A model generated the notes under the pieces. It saw only the letters and a program-made list of their open reading frames with translations. It did no database searches and was not told the origin of the DNA. Of a DNA stretch of 38,830 nt, positions 27,099-36,556 are shown in pieces. The DNA lies in contig JAADHO010000089.1 of the NCBI GenBank assembly GCA_013151775.1, positions 1-38,830 of the forward strand. The letters run 5' to 3'. The translations under genes and the position numbers were made by a program. Every line of letters starts with the position of its first letter. Within the stretch, counting starts at the first letter, position 1. The DNA is from Deltaproteobacteria bacterium (lineage in GTDB: Bacteria > Myxococcota_A > Polyangia > Polyangiales > Houyiibacteriaceae).

Positions 27099-28120
27099 GT
27101 CGTTCAACACAGCTCGGCCTCGCGGCTCTGTTCGCCCTGCTGCTCCCGGCCACTCGCCCCGAACCACCGGCGCCAGATGTCGCGGGCTATTGGGGAGTCG
27201 CCATCGGCATGTACCCGGACGAGGCGCGTCGTCAGGGCTTCAGCTTCCCGCCGGACCTCGAGGAGGTGGCGCAGCTGGGCGCGAGCCACGTGACTCTGGC
27301 CGTACCCTGGCAGTCGCGTGATCTCCACGCCTCGACCATCGCGCCTGGAGAGGAGTCCATCGACGACGACACCTTCATCGAGGTCGCCGCCCGCGTTCGT
27401 CAGGCGGGTATGTCGCCGGTGGTGATGCCCTTCATCCGCCTGGAACAGGCCGCGCGCGACGAGTGGCGCGGCGTGCTCGAGCCCGACGATCGCGATCTTT
27501 GGTGGCGCGCCTACCGCCGCTTCATCCTGCACTACGCCCGCCTGGCGCAGCGCGCGCGCGCGCCTCTATTCGCCATCGGTAGCGAGCTCTCGTCCATGAC
27601 GGGTTCGCGAGACGCCGCACATTGGCGAGCGCTGGCAGCTGAGGTGCGCGAGGTCTTCCCGGGACGCATCGCCTACGTGACCAACCACGACGCACTCGAT
27701 CGACGCGCCGCCTTCGCGAGCGTCGACGTCGTGGGCGTTAGCGCCTACTTCGAGCTGACCCGGGATCCAGACGCCAGCCAGGAGGTGCTGCGGCAAGCCT
27801 GGCGCGAGGTCGCGGCACGCCTCGCAAGCTTCTCCCACGAGGTGCACCGGCCGATCGTGCTCTTCGAACTCGGCTACCCCAGTGTGGACTCGGGAGCCGT
27901 CCATCCCTGGGACTACACGCTGGGCAGCATGCTCGATCTGGAAGAGCAGCGGCGCGCCTATCACGCGGCGGTGGAGGCCATCTTGGAGACGCCCGCCATC
28001 GAGGGAGCGCTCTTCTGGACCTGGTTCGGACCCGGCGGCGCGGAGGACCGCTGGTACACGCCGCGGGCCAAACCCGCCGAAGCGGAGCTGCGCCGCCTGC
28101 TCTACGCGCGGGCCCGTTGA
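27095..28120 (+). CDS. Secreted TIM-barrel glycosidase, GH113-like
   Basis: 341 residues. The start is TTG 27095 inside TTGA, a 4-base overlap with the preceding stop. An N-terminal hydrophobic segment (TQLGLAALFALLLPA) is a signal peptide or anchor. GSELSS places Glu164 after strand 4 as the likely acid/base, and LFELGYPS places Glu258 after strand 7 as the likely nucleophile, the arrangement of clan GH-A barrels such as GH113. LASHVTLAVPWQ-like and LFWTWFGPGG segments fit strands 1 and 8. The substrate (mannan or an envelope glycan) is not readable. Confidence 0.75.
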   Translation: MSRSTQLGLAALFALLLPATRPEPPAPDVAGYWGVAIGMYPDEARRQGFSFPPDLEEVAQLGASHVTLAVPWQSRDLHASTIAPGEESIDDDTFIEVAARVRQAGMSPVVMPFIRLEQAARDEWRGVLEPDDRDLWWRAYRRFILHYARLAQRARAPLFAIGSELSSMTGSRDAAHWRALAAEVREVFPGRIAYVTNHDALDRRAAFASVDVVGVSAYFELTRDPDASQEVLRQAWREVAARLASFSHEVHRPIVLFELGYPSVDSGAVHPWDYTLGSMLDLEEQRRAYHAAVEAILETPAIEGALFWTWFGPGGAEDRWYTPRAKPAEAELRRLLYARAR

Positions 28121-28156
28121 CAGCCGCCCTCGAGGATCCTACACACTCGCTCCTTC

Positions 28157-28230
28157 GGCGATGTAGCTCAGGTGGTTAGAGCGGGCGTTTCATACGCGCT
28201 AGGTCCGTGGTTCGAGTCCACGCATCGCCA
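28157..28230 (+). tRNA. tRNA-Met (anticodon CAT), elongator type
   Basis: 74 nt fold into a full cloverleaf. Acceptor GGCGATG pairs with CATCGCC, the D stem is GCTC/GAGC, the anticodon stem is GGCGT/GCGCT with loop TTCATAC, the variable loop is AGGTC, the T stem is CGTGG/CCACG with loop TTCGAGT, and the discriminator is A. The acceptor starts with a G-C pair and the anticodon stem lacks three G-C pairs, so it is not the initiator. A CAT anticodon could also be tRNA-Ile modified with lysidine; I cannot exclude that. The terminal CCA is not encoded (ACCG follows). Confidence 0.93.
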
Positions 28231-28232
28231 CC

Positions 28233-28256
28233 GCGCCCATGCGGCGCTGGTTTTTT
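28233..28256 (+). terminator. Rho-independent terminator after the tRNA
   Basis: GCGCC (28233-28237) and GGCGC (28243-28247) pair around CATGC; TGG and six T (28251-28256) follow. It lies directly behind the tRNA and before the diguanylate cyclase gene. Confidence 0.75.
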
Positions 28257-28333
28257 CGCGCGACCAGGACGCGCTATCTTTTTCGCGCGGCCCCGAGCCA
28301 CCTCGGTCCACGCCCTCACGAGTCGCCCTCACC

Positions 28334-29803
28334 ATGTCGAAGCTGGCCGTTCGCACCGGCGCCCTCGCGCTCGTCAGCACGGTGGTGGGAGGCATCCTGC
28401 TGCAGCTGCTCTTGCCCGTGTTTGGCGCGGCGCCCCTGCCCTGGGGTCTCTGGAGCATGGCCATCATGCCGGCCTCCTTGGGTGCGGGCGGGCTGACGGC
28501 CGTGTTCGTGCACTGGGCCATCGGTCGACGCATGAATCAGGTGGCCGACTTCGTCGAAGGTCGGGTGAAGGGCGACGATCTGCGGCGCCTCCCGCGCATG
28601 GGCGCAGACGAGATCGGTCGAACGGCGGACGCGGTCAACAAGCTCTTCGCCAACATGACCTCGCTGCAGGTCGATGTGATCGACCAAAGCAGGGAGCTGA
28701 TGGCGACCCGGGAGGAGCTGCGACTCAAGGCGGAGCTGGCCGAGAAGAGCCTGGTGCTCGAGACTCGCCTCAAGGAGCGCGCCGTGCTCTTCGACGTGCT
28801 GCGAGCGAGCGTGCGTGATCGCGACGTGCACGAGCTGCTCGACGACCTGGCCGATCAGCTGGTGCCCGCGCTGGGGTTGCGCGAGCTCGCCATCTTGCTG
28901 GCGGAGGACGCGGACGGGGAGCCTCGCTTCGTGGTGCGGGCCGTTCGCGGATTCGCCGATCCCGACGCCGTGTTGGGTCGCGCCATCGCGCGCGGAGAAG
29001 GGGTGGCCGGCGAGGTCGCCGAGCTGCGACGCCCCATCCACGTGCCCGATGTGACGACCGATCCCGACTATCTCTCCTTCTGGGGACAGGCCCCGCGGGA
29101 AGGCTCCTTCACCGCCATTCCCATCGAGTCTGGCGATCAGCTGATTGGCTTGCTCGCCATGACGCGTGCGACCTCCGAGCGCCTGGCGGCCGAGACCATT
29201 CGTTACCTGGGCGCCATCGCCGACCAGGTGGCGCTGGCGATCGGTCGCGCGCGGATGCTCAGCGAGCTGGAGAACCTCGCCACACACGATGAGCTCACGG
29301 GGCTGCCCAATCGGCGCCTGTTGCTGCGTCAGCTCGAGCGTGAAGAGGCGCGCGCGGAGCGCTTCGAGACCGCCTTCTCGCTGATCGCCTTCGACATCGA
29401 TCACTTCAAGCAGCTCAACGATCGCGAAGGCCACCCCGTGGGAGACGCGGCCCTGCGTGAGCTGGCGCGCGTGCTGTCCGGCGAGCTGCGCAAGGTGGAC
29501 ACGCTCGCGCGAGTCGGCGGAGAGGAGTTCCTCGCCGTGCTGCCGAAGACGACCTCCCTCGAGGCCGCGTGCGTGGCGGAGAAGCTGCGCGCGGCCATCG
29601 CGGACGCGCTGATCCCTGGAGGTCGAGGTCAAGAGGGAGGACGCCTCACCATCAGCGTGGGCGTCACCCAACGGCGGCCCGGAGAGAGCTCAGCAGAGGC
29701 CTGGAAGCGCGCCGACGAGGCGCTCTACGCGGCGAAACGCAGCGGTCGGAATCGAGTCTTTCTCACGGACGACGCGGGGCCACGAGCCTTCGCGAGAAGT
29801 TGA
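28334..29803 (+). CDS. Diguanylate cyclase with HAMP, GAF and GGEEF domains
   Basis: 489 residues from ATG 28334; the frame runs back into the tRNA, but this is the first sensible Met. Two hydrophobic segments (about 7-30 and 33-62) make it a membrane protein, then a HAMP domain (MGADEIGRTADAVN), a short coiled coil, a GAF domain (about 150-305) and a GGDEF domain. The active site is GGEEF (395-399), and an intact RxxD inhibitory site (RKVD, 386-389) lies five residues before it. It should make c-di-GMP with product inhibition. The short loop between the hydrophobic segments leaves the GAF domain as the likely sensor. Confidence 0.9.
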   Translation: MSKLAVRTGALALVSTVVGGILLQLLLPVFGAAPLPWGLWSMAIMPASLGAGGLTAVFVHWAIGRRMNQVADFVEGRVKGDDLRRLPRMGADEIGRTADAVNKLFANMTSLQVDVIDQSRELMATREELRLKAELAEKSLVLETRLKERAVLFDVLRASVRDRDVHELLDDLADQLVPALGLRELAILLAEDADGEPRFVVRAVRGFADPDAVLGRAIARGEGVAGEVAELRRPIHVPDVTTDPDYLSFWGQAPREGSFTAIPIESGDQLIGLLAMTRATSERLAAETIRYLGAIADQVALAIGRARMLSELENLATHDELTGLPNRRLLLRQLEREEARAERFETAFSLIAFDIDHFKQLNDREGHPVGDAALRELARVLSGELRKVDTLARVGGEEFLAVLPKTTSLEAACVAEKLRAAIADALIPGGRGQEGGRLTISVGVTQRRPGESSAEAWKRADEALYAAKRSGRNRVFLTDDAGPRAFARS

Positions 29804-29809
29804 TCGAGC

Positions 29810-30529
29810 GTGCGTCTGCTGCTGATTCAGATTCGAGCGCTCGGCGATCCCATGATCGCCCACGAGCAGCAGTGCATCGCCCGACGACTCGGTCGGCGCC
29901 CCTATCTGCTGACGACTCGGAACGTGTTCGAGCAGCCGCCGCAGCCCGGCTGGCTAGACGGAGTCGACGCGCTCCTGGTCGGCGGTTCGGGAGCCTTCAG
30001 CGTGCATGACCCACGGAGCCAACCCTGGGTGAGCGGCCTGCGACGCATCTGCGAACGGGCGCTCACGCAGGCCGTGCCGAGCTTCGGCATCTGCTTCGGT
30101 CATCAGCTCCTCGGCTTGCACCTCGGCGGCGAGGTCGTGACGCGGGAGCGAGCGTCGGAGCGCGGGACGATCGAGCTTCGACTCACGGACGACGGCCTGG
30201 CGGATCCTATCTTCGGAAGCTTGCCTGCCCGCTTCCGCGCCCACACGGGTCACTCCGATTCCGTCCCGCACGCGCCGGAGTCCGTCGTCCTGCTCGCCAC
30301 CGCAGAGGCTTGCCCGACGCAGGCGTTCCGCGTCCGGGGCGCGCCCTTCTGGAGCGTTCAGTTTCATCCCGACCTGCGCGGCGAAGAAGCCAGAGAGCGC
30401 TACCGCGCCTTTGCTTCCGAGCTGCCGCCCGAGCAGGCGGCCCTCGCGCGAGCCCACGCCCGTCTCTTCGATCCGGAGGCCGATGACACGGCCGGGCTAC
30501 TCGGTGCCTTCCTCGATCACGTCCGCTGA
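29810..30529 (+). CDS. Class I glutamine amidotransferase (GMP synthase-like)
   Basis: 239 residues from GTG 29810, six bases after the diguanylate cyclase stop, so probably co-transcribed. ICFGHQLLG holds the nucleophile Cys95, and QFHPD holds His186. The usual triad Glu (HPE) is Asp188 here. Length and layout match stand-alone GMP synthase-like amidotransferases, which act on small substrates or as gamma-glutamyl hydrolases. Substrate unknown. Its last 33 bases overlap the end of the convergent kinase gene. Confidence 0.8.
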   Translation: MRLLLIQIRALGDPMIAHEQQCIARRLGRRPYLLTTRNVFEQPPQPGWLDGVDALLVGGSGAFSVHDPRSQPWVSGLRRICERALTQAVPSFGICFGHQLLGLHLGGEVVTRERASERGTIELRLTDDGLADPIFGSLPARFRAHTGHSDSVPHAPESVVLLATAEACPTQAFRVRGAPFWSVQFHPDLRGEEARERYRAFASELPPEQAALARAHARLFDPEADDTAGLLGAFLDHVR

Positions 30530-32434
30530 AGCGGAGTCAGCCTCTCGAGCGTCGGGCGAACGCTGCTGTACGATCTCGCGCACCAGGCGCAGATCGAAGG
30601 GCTTCTCCAAGGCTTCGTTCTCCGTGGTTTCGAGGAAACGGTGCGCCCGCGGTGTGAAGGCGCCACCGGTCATGAACACGAAGCGCTCGGCGATCTCAGG
30701 ATTCGCCTCCGACACGCGTTCGAAGACGTCCATTCCGCTCACCGTCGGCATCATCAGGTCGCAGAAGATCACGTCGAAAGGACGCCCCTCCAAGAGCAAT
30801 TCGATGGCGGCGGCGCCTCCGGACACGACCTCCACATCGTGACCCTTGAGGGCGCGTCGAATGGAGCGCCCGACCAAGGGCTCGTCGTCGACCACGAGCA
30901 CACGCGCTGAGACGAATTCTCCTCCCACGGCGCGCAACTTGCGGCTCGTCGCAGAGCGCGCAGGGACCTTGGGTGCTGGCGGCAAGGACACGCGAAAGCA
31001 GGTCCCTCGACCCGGTTCGGTCTCCACCTCGAGCCGTCCTCGCGCCGCGGTTACGATGTTGTGGCAGATGGACAGCCCCAAGCCCGTGCCCACGTCCTGG
31101 GCCTTGGTGGTGAAGAAGGGATCGAAGATGCGTCCCATGACCTCTGGCGGGATGCCCGGCCCGTTGTCCTCCACCTCGATCTGCGCCCATCCCCGATCGT
31201 CCGTGGAGGTGCGCACGTGGATCTCTGCGTCCCCGGTTCGGCCTTCGAGGGCTTGAGCCGCGTTCATCAAGAGCGCTACGAAGACCTGGCCCAAGCGAGA
31301 CTCGCTGACCCGCACCCTCGGGACCTCGGCGAGATCGCGCACGAGCCGCGCGCGGTGCCGGATCTCGTTGGAGCAGATGCTGATCGAGGAGTGCAGCACG
31401 GAGAGCACCTCGGCGTTGTCGCTGCGCTCGTCGTCGGACCTCGAGAAGGTCTTGAGGTCTCGGATGATCTGCCGCATGCGCTCTGCGCCGTGGGCCGCCT
31501 CGGTCGCGAGCGTCTCGAGCTCGGCCTTGTCAGCGGTTCCCCCGAGCGCCTCGCGGATCAGCTCGAGGTTGGTCACCACGTAGGCCAAGGGGTTGTTCAG
31601 CTCGTGCGCCACGCCCGCCGCGAGCGTGCCCACGGAGGCCATGCGATCGGTCATCACCAGATGCGCCTGCATCTCCTTGCGCTCCGTCAGATCGCGCAGG
31701 GTCTTCAGTGTGCAGGGTTCGCCCATGAACACCACGGGCATGCTCATGGCTTCGGCCGTGACCACGCTGCCGTCCCGACGCACGAGGCGCATCTCCGTGG
31801 GCGGCGCCGGCTCACCGCGCATGGCGTAGGACTCGAGGCGCTGCCGCCACAGGGGCCTGTCCGGTGCGTGCACGATCGCCTCCGCCGGCTGCGCGCAGAA
31901 GGCGTCCGCGTCGGTGTACCCGAGGTAGCTCAGGAGTCGCGGGTTGGCGTAGCGAATGTCCCCTCGGCGATGCACGAGCACCGCGTCGGGCGAAGACTCG
32001 ATCAGGCTCCGAAAGGCGTGCTCCGAGTCGCGCATGGCCTGCTCGAGCTGCCTGCGACGTGAGAGCTCACGAGCACGACTCTCGGCGACCATCAGCCGAG
32101 TGCGGAGCACCTCTGGCTCCAGCGGCTTGGCGACGTAGTCCGAGGCCCCTGCGTCGAGCACGGCCGTCAGATCCTCGACGCGAGTCCGACCGGTGACGAC
32201 CAAGATGATCACGTCGTCCCCGCCCGGCATGGAGCGGATCTCGCGACATAGATCGAGACCGCTCATGCCCGGCAGCGTCCAATCCACCAGCATGATCTCG
32301 AAGGGGCTCTCGAGATGGGCCGCCAGACCCACCTCGGCGCTCTCGGCAGCGACGCACTCGTGCCCTCGCTCCTCGAGCGAATCGCAGAGCAGGCGCCGCA
32401 TGGAGGCGGAGTCGTCGACTACTAACGTCCTCAT
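30497..32434 (-). CDS. Hybrid histidine kinase, REC-PAS-HK-REC
   Basis: 645 residues from ATG 32434 ([14 protein letters not shown]); the frame opens at 32467. Receiver 1 (about 1-120) has DD and phosphoacceptor Asp51. A PAS domain follows (about 145-260), then the phosphoacceptor helix [15 protein letters not shown], an HATPase domain ([32 protein letters not shown]), and receiver 2 (about 520-630) with LVVDDEP, FCDLMMP and KPFD. No membrane segment. It probably takes phosphate from another kinase at receiver 1 and passes a signal on through receiver 2. It lies 109 bases after tolB on the same strand and may be read from the tol operon. Confidence 0.85.
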   Translation of the reverse strand: MRTLVVDDSASMRRLLCDSLEERGHECVAAESAEVGLAAHLESPFEIMLVDWTLPGMSGLDLCREIRSMPGGDDVIILVVTGRTRVEDLTAVLDAGASDYVAKPLEPEVLRTRLMVAESRARELSRRRQLEQAMRDSEHAFRSLIESSPDAVLVHRRGDIRYANPRLLSYLGYTDADAFCAQPAEAIVHAPDRPLWRQRLESYAMRGEPAPPTEMRLVRRDGSVVTAEAMSMPVVFMGEPCTLKTLRDLTERKEMQAHLVMTDRMASVGTLAAGVAHELNNPLAYVVTNLELIREALGGTADKAELETLATEAAHGAERMRQIIRDLKTFSRSDDERSDNAEVLSVLHSSISICSNEIRHRARLVRDLAEVPRVRVSESRLGQVFVALLMNAAQALEGRTGDAEIHVRTSTDDRGWAQIEVEDNGPGIPPEVMGRIFDPFFTTKAQDVGTGLGLSICHNIVTAARGRLEVETEPGRGTCFRVSLPPAPKVPARSATSRKLRAVGGEFVSARVLVVDDEPLVGRSIRRALKGHDVEVVSGGAAAIELLLEGRPFDVIFCDLMMPTVSGMDVFERVSEANPEIAERFVFMTGGAFTPRAHRFLETTENEALEKPFDLRLVREIVQQRSPDAREADSASADVIEEGTE

Positions 32435-32543
32435 CGATCCGCGCCCCCCGGGTGCTGCGTGCGCCACATGCGGCCGTACGATACCCGAGTCTCCGAAAAC
32501 CTTGAAGAGTGTCGGATGCCTCGCGATCTCTCGGATTCTCGCG

Positions 32544-33848
32544 TCAGCGCGACCAGCGGAGAGTCTCGGCGTGACCTGAGATCACGCGGTTCTGATTGAG
32601 CCCCTCGGGGTTCGAGATGTAGATGCCGCCGCGTGAAGAGTAGAAGGCGACCATGCGGCAGTCGCGAGAGAAGGCGGGATCCTTGTTGACGCCCTGACCT
32701 TGCGTCAGCCGTGTGTATTGCTGCGTCGCCACGTTCACCGTGAAGACGTCCATGCCGCCGCCGCGACCCGTGAAGGCGATCAGCGGCTGGCTAGCGTCGG
32801 GACAGAAGGCGGGCGTTTGGTTGTGGCTGCCGCGATAGGTCACGCGCCGAATGCCGCCGCCGCTGCCGTCCATGACGAAGATCTGCGGGCTGCCGTGACG
32901 CGTGGAGACAAAGGCGATGCGCCCACCAGGGCCGCAGGATGGGCTGACGTCGATGGCGGGGTGGTGGGTGATTCGACGCAGCTCCGTGCCATCTGTGCGC
33001 GCGCTGTAGATCTCGGAGTTGCCGTCGCGCGTGGAGGTGAAGTAGACACGCCCGTTGCAGATGGTCGGGCCCATGTTCAGGCCGTCGCCGTCGATGATGG
33101 GGCGACCCTCCGCGCCCGAGTTGGTGATGAACATGCCCAGGTCCGTCAGGCGCGAGTACCAGATGCCCCCGGGACCGAAGCTCGGCAGCATGGACACGCC
33201 GCTGCCGTCCGTGATGCGTCCGACGGAGTGACCGTCGAAGGACGCCACGTACACGTCCTTGTGTCCTGGTCCCGAGCGTCGCGCAAAAGCGATGCGCGTA
33301 CCGAAGGCGCCCAACTTTCCCGTCAGCACGCGCAACACCTCGTTGGCGAAGTCGTGCACGAAGCCGCGGATCTGTCCTGGCCTGCCGTGGTAACTGCGCG
33401 TCAAGGTGGCGGTGGATCCACGCGCTAGCTCGAAGAGTCGAAGCTCGAGCGTGAGGTTGCGGCCCGAGCCGCTGATCTCTCCCTTGATCACGCCCTGCGC
33501 GCCCACCGCGCTCCAGGCGCCGGGATCGATGCCGAGGCCCTCTTGCTCGAGGTTGGCGATGAAGGAGCGCGAGTCCAGCACCTGAAACAGCGAGACGAGC
33601 TTGAAGTCGTTGCGCAGCACCTCGGCCGCGCTGCTGCCCATGCTGCCGGAGCCGCGCAGGTTCGGCACGGCCATCTTGAAGAGGGCGCGCTCGGGCGAGT
33701 CGATCTCGATCACGACGCCGCGCTCGGGAAGCTCTTGCTCATGCTCGCTCGCGGTCTGACCGAAGGAGAGGTGGGGCGAGGCTGTCAGGAGGAGCGCGCT
33801 CGTCGCGAGCACGATGGCGAGGAGCATAGGCAGCCGGCGTGTCATCAT
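32544..33848 (-). CDS. tolB: Tol-Pal system protein TolB
   Basis: 434 residues from ATG 33848; GGAGA lies about 12 bases upstream. A signal peptide (about 1-30, MMTRRLPMLLAIVLATS onward) is followed by the N-terminal TolB domain (about 35-170; LVSLFQVLDSRSFI) and a six-bladed WD40-like propeller of repeats such as FTSTRDGNSEIY, FVSTRHGSPQIF and FYSSRGGIYI. The periplasmic protein links Pal to the TolQRA motor and helps constrict the outer membrane at division. No pal gene follows here. Confidence 0.92.
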   Translation of the reverse strand: MMTRRLPMLLAIVLATSALLLTASPHLSFGQTASEHEQELPERGVVIEIDSPERALFKMAVPNLRGSGSMGSSAAEVLRNDFKLVSLFQVLDSRSFIANLEQEGLGIDPGAWSAVGAQGVIKGEISGSGRNLTLELRLFELARGSTATLTRSYHGRPGQIRGFVHDFANEVLRVLTGKLGAFGTRIAFARRSGPGHKDVYVASFDGHSVGRITDGSGVSMLPSFGPGGIWYSRLTDLGMFITNSGAEGRPIIDGDGLNMGPTICNGRVYFTSTRDGNSEIYSARTDGTELRRITHHPAIDVSPSCGPGGRIAFVSTRHGSPQIFVMDGSGGGIRRVTYRGSHNQTPAFCPDASQPLIAFTGRGGGMDVFTVNVATQQYTRLTQGQGVNKDPAFSRDCRMVAFYSSRGGIYISNPEGLNQNRVISGHAETLRWSR

Positions 33849-33876
33849 GGGGTAGACGTCTCCAATCGGGAATCGT

Positions 33877-34680
33877 TCATCGTGCGTCACGACCCCGGAA
33901 GCGCAACGTGAACGTCTGCCCGACGAATCGGGCGGCCACCTCGGGCGGAGGCTCCGGTAGCGTGGTGTTCGAGTCCTTCACCTCTTGAATACGGTTCAGC
34001 ACGCTCTGGTCGAAGAGCGCGTTGCCGCTCGAGTGCACCAATTCGAAGCCCGTGATGTGGAGATCCTCGCTCAGGTCGATAGTGACGCTCGTGCGCAGAG
34101 ACTGCTTCTGCTCCTCGCTGATCGTCGCCGGTACTGTCCAGCCGCGTCGAAAGAGGCGGTAGAGCTGTCCGGCGTAGAGATCCCCCGCACGCGCGATGCG
34201 CTCCGTGCCTTCTTCGAGTCCGTCCGGATCTCCCTCGCGGTCTCGTTCCTCGGCGATCTCGGCGAAGATCTGTGCGCGGTCACCGAGCCGTCGCAAGAGA
34301 TCGTCGGTGGCGTTCGGCGGCGGTGGTCCAGCGTCGGGGCGCTCGCGATGCACCCTCGGCGCCTTCGAGACGTTCACCCCTGAGGGTGGAGCCGTCGACA
34401 GGCGTGGCACCTGCCGATTCGGCATCTCGTTGGGTCGAAAGACTCGCCCGCGCTGCACGAAGCGCGCCGTGATCACCTGCCTTGGAGGCGGTGCGCTAGC
34501 CGCTGCGCCGTCGTCTCCCGAGAAGACGGCGCCGCCGAGCAGCACGTCCAAGGCGACGGCGAAGGCCACGACGCCCGCAAAGGCGAAGAGGGCGCCGAAG
34601 CCACCCAAGAGCGCCTGAGTATCAAAGGCAGCGAAGTGAAGCAGCGAGGGCGGTCGCCAGTCCGTAGGGTCGACGTACAC
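33877..34680 (-). CDS. TolA/TonB-like energy transducer with TonB C-terminal domain
   Basis: 267 residues from GTG 34680, placed directly after the TAG of the upstream tolR-like gene with no gap. One membrane segment lies at about 25-52 (LGGFGALFAFAGVVAFAVAL). A Pro- and Arg-rich periplasmic stretch follows, then an acidic helix (about 125-160) and a TonB/TolA C-terminal fold (about 160-267; TVPATISEEQ, SVTIDLSEDLHITGF). By position between tolR and tolB it fills the TolA role, but it has a short linker compared with the long helical TolA of Escherichia coli. Confidence 0.8.
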   Translation of the reverse strand: MYVDPTDWRPPSLLHFAAFDTQALLGGFGALFAFAGVVAFAVALDVLLGGAVFSGDDGAAASAPPPRQVITARFVQRGRVFRPNEMPNRQVPRLSTAPPSGVNVSKAPRVHRERPDAGPPPPNATDDLLRRLGDRAQIFAEIAEERDREGDPDGLEEGTERIARAGDLYAGQLYRLFRRGWTVPATISEEQKQSLRTSVTIDLSEDLHITGFELVHSSGNALFDQSVLNRIQEVKDSNTTLPEPPPEVAARFVGQTFTLRFRGRDAR

Positions 34681-35130
<450 letters not shown>

Positions 35131-35136
35131 TCGCGA

Positions 35137-35901
35137 TCAGCCCTTGAGGAAGTGCCGGCGCACGATGTTCAGGTAGTCGTTGGAGAAGGATTCCATCTCA
35201 CTCTCCAATACGCGGATGCGCCGGATGAAGAAGTTATAGGCCATCACGGCCGGGATCGCCGCCATCAGCCCGATGGCCGTGGCGATCAAGGCCTCGGCGA
35301 TGCCCGGCGCGACCACGTCGAGGCTCGCGTTGTGGTTTCCGCTGATGGCGATGAAGGAGTTCATGATGCCGATCACGGTGCCAAAGAGCCCGATGAAGGG
35401 CGCGGTGGAGGCGGTGGTCGCGAGGAAGGGGAGCATGGTCTCGAGGGCCGTCAGCTCGTTGTTGGCCGTGCGCTTGAGCGCGCGCGCCACGTTCTCGATG
35501 TCGGCGGTGCCGGCCCAACTATCGCCTGCGGATTGGGCGCTGCCGATGCGGGCGAGCTCCACATAGCCGGCTCGGAAGACGGCGGCTACGGGCGACGCCG
35601 CGTAGGCCTTGATCTCCGCGTAGACGCCCTCGAGGCGTGCGTTGTTCCAATCGGGGCCCTGCTCTGCGCCCCAGAAGAGGTCGAGGAAGCGGCGGCTCGC
35701 GCGCGTGGCCGCGAACACGCGCAGCGCCTTGGCGCCCATGATGAAGATGCAGAAGAGCCCCATCAAGGTGAGGATGACGAGCACCCCCTGCACCACTGTC
35801 GAGGCGTGCAGGACGAGCTGGATAGGATCCATCTCTTCCGCGCCGGCGTTGGCGGAGGAGCTCGTCTGGAGGAGAAAATTCGCGAGGAGTGTTTGGTGCA
35901 T
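35137..35901 (-). CDS. tolQ: TolQ/ExbB/MotA-type proton channel
   Basis: 254 residues. Membrane segments lie at about 36-60 (VVQGVLVILTLMGLFCIFI), 155-180 and 190-215. TTASTAPFIGLFGTVIGIM and EALIATAIGLMAAIPAVMAYN are the conserved TolQ/ExbB helices lining the proton path. The start at 35901 gives an extra 23 residues before MDPIQLV; ATG 35832 is an alternative, closer to the family norm. It is the first gene of the tolQRAB operon. Confidence 0.9.
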   Translation of the reverse strand: MHQTLLANFLLQTSSSANAGAEEMDPIQLVLHASTVVQGVLVILTLMGLFCIFIMGAKALRVFAATRASRRFLDLFWGAEQGPDWNNARLEGVYAEIKAYAASPVAAVFRAGYVELARIGSAQSAGDSWAGTADIENVARALKRTANNELTALETMLPFLATTASTAPFIGLFGTVIGIMNSFIAISGNHNASLDVVAPGIAEALIATAIGLMAAIPAVMAYNFFIRRIRVLESEMESFSNDYLNIVRRHFLKG

Positions 35902-36139
35902 GCGTTCGGCTCGGGTTGAAGCACGCTCCGGGAAGCCTGGTCAAGCGGACCGCTGGGCGCTTCCACCCGATTCCCGGCCCGAAGCGGGTGCTGCGAAGGC
36001 GGCCCTGCGCGCTGCCCGAGGCTTCACTATCGGTCACGCCCTCTCGGGGCCACAAGAACTCGTTCAGTGCGTACACGCCGACGGCGTTGGTCGAGGCGCC
36101 CGAGGCCGTGCCACAGCTCGTCCCGTTCGGACGGCCGCA
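35902..36139. other. 238-bp region between a lipoprotein gene and tolQ
   Basis: No gene supported. It presumably holds the tol operon promoter. CACCCG (35964-35969) and CGGGTG (35985-35990) can pair, flanked by CTTC/GAAG with a bulge, giving a possible terminator or leader structure on the minus strand. A short minus-strand frame beginning MYALNEFLWP enters tolQ in another frame and has no support beyond being open. Confidence 0.4.
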
Positions 36140-36556
36140 TCATGCATCCGTCGCGGCGTCCGCTGTGGAGCTGTCGGGAGGCGCATCCGTCGCGGCGTCC
36201 GCTGTGGAGCCGTCGGGAGGCGCATCCACACCTGCGTCAGTCGGACAGGTCTCTCCGTCGCCAACACAGGTGTCCCCGCCGCAACGCGTGAAGATCATGC
36301 CCAGACTGTTGCACTCGGTATTGATCGGGTAGCTGCACGTGCTGATGACTCCACCCATGCAGCATTGGAAGGGGCAGCCCTCGGCGGATGCACACATGGA
36401 GCCGCCGGTGCCGTTGTCGACGCATATTCCCAAGTCGCGGCCAGAATCGACGCGGCCAGAATCGACGCGGCCAGAATCGACGCGGCCAGAACCGCCCCCA
36501 CCACCGCAAGCGGAGAAGAGGACGACTAGCCAAGCTGTGAGGATCGGGTAACGCAT
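36140..36556 (-). CDS. Cys-rich lipoprotein with RVDSG repeats and a repeated acidic tail
   Basis: 138 residues from ATG 36556, with AGGAG six bases before it (the frame opens at 36592). MRYPILTAWLVVLFSACGG has lipobox FSAC. Four RVDSG-type units follow, then a compact domain with about eight Cys (CVDNGTGGSMC, CPFQCCMGG, CGGDTC) and an acidic tail made of two copies of APPDxSTADAATD. No family recognised. It is probably surface-exposed. The repeats on both sides of the Cys-rich head are unusual. Confidence 0.75.
   Translation of the reverse strand: MRYPILTAWLVVLFSACGGGGGSGRVDSGRVDSGRVDSGRDLGICVDNGTGGSMCASAEGCPFQCCMGGVISTCSYPINTECNSLGMIFTRCGGDTCVGDGETCPTDAGVDAPPDGSTADAATDAPPDSSTADAATDA
36144..36221 (-). 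repeat. Two 39-bp tandem repeats in the lipoprotein tail
   Basis: 36144-36182 and 36183-36221 differ at one base. They encode the tail unit of 13 residues (APPDxSTADAATD). Confidence 0.9.
36436..36493 (-). repeat. Four 15-bp tandem repeats behind a lipobox
   Basis: Plus-strand unit CGCGGCCAGAATCGA starts at 36436, 36451 and 36466, with a diverged fourth at 36481. It encodes RVDSG units directly after the lipid anchor and the poly-Gly stretch. Confidence 0.9.

Noticed and set aside
28157-28230. Initiator tRNA-fMet
   Set aside because: It has a G-C first pair and no triple G-C anticodon stem, so it is elongator type (or tRNA-Ile2).
28316-29671. Antisense frame of 451 codons opposite the diguanylate cyclase
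   Set aside because: The sense strand has HAMP, GAF and GGEEF; the antisense product is low-information.
35519-36076. Minus-strand frame starting MYALNEFLWP upstream of tolQ
   Set aside because: It overlaps tolQ in another frame, loses sense there, and has no recognisable domain.
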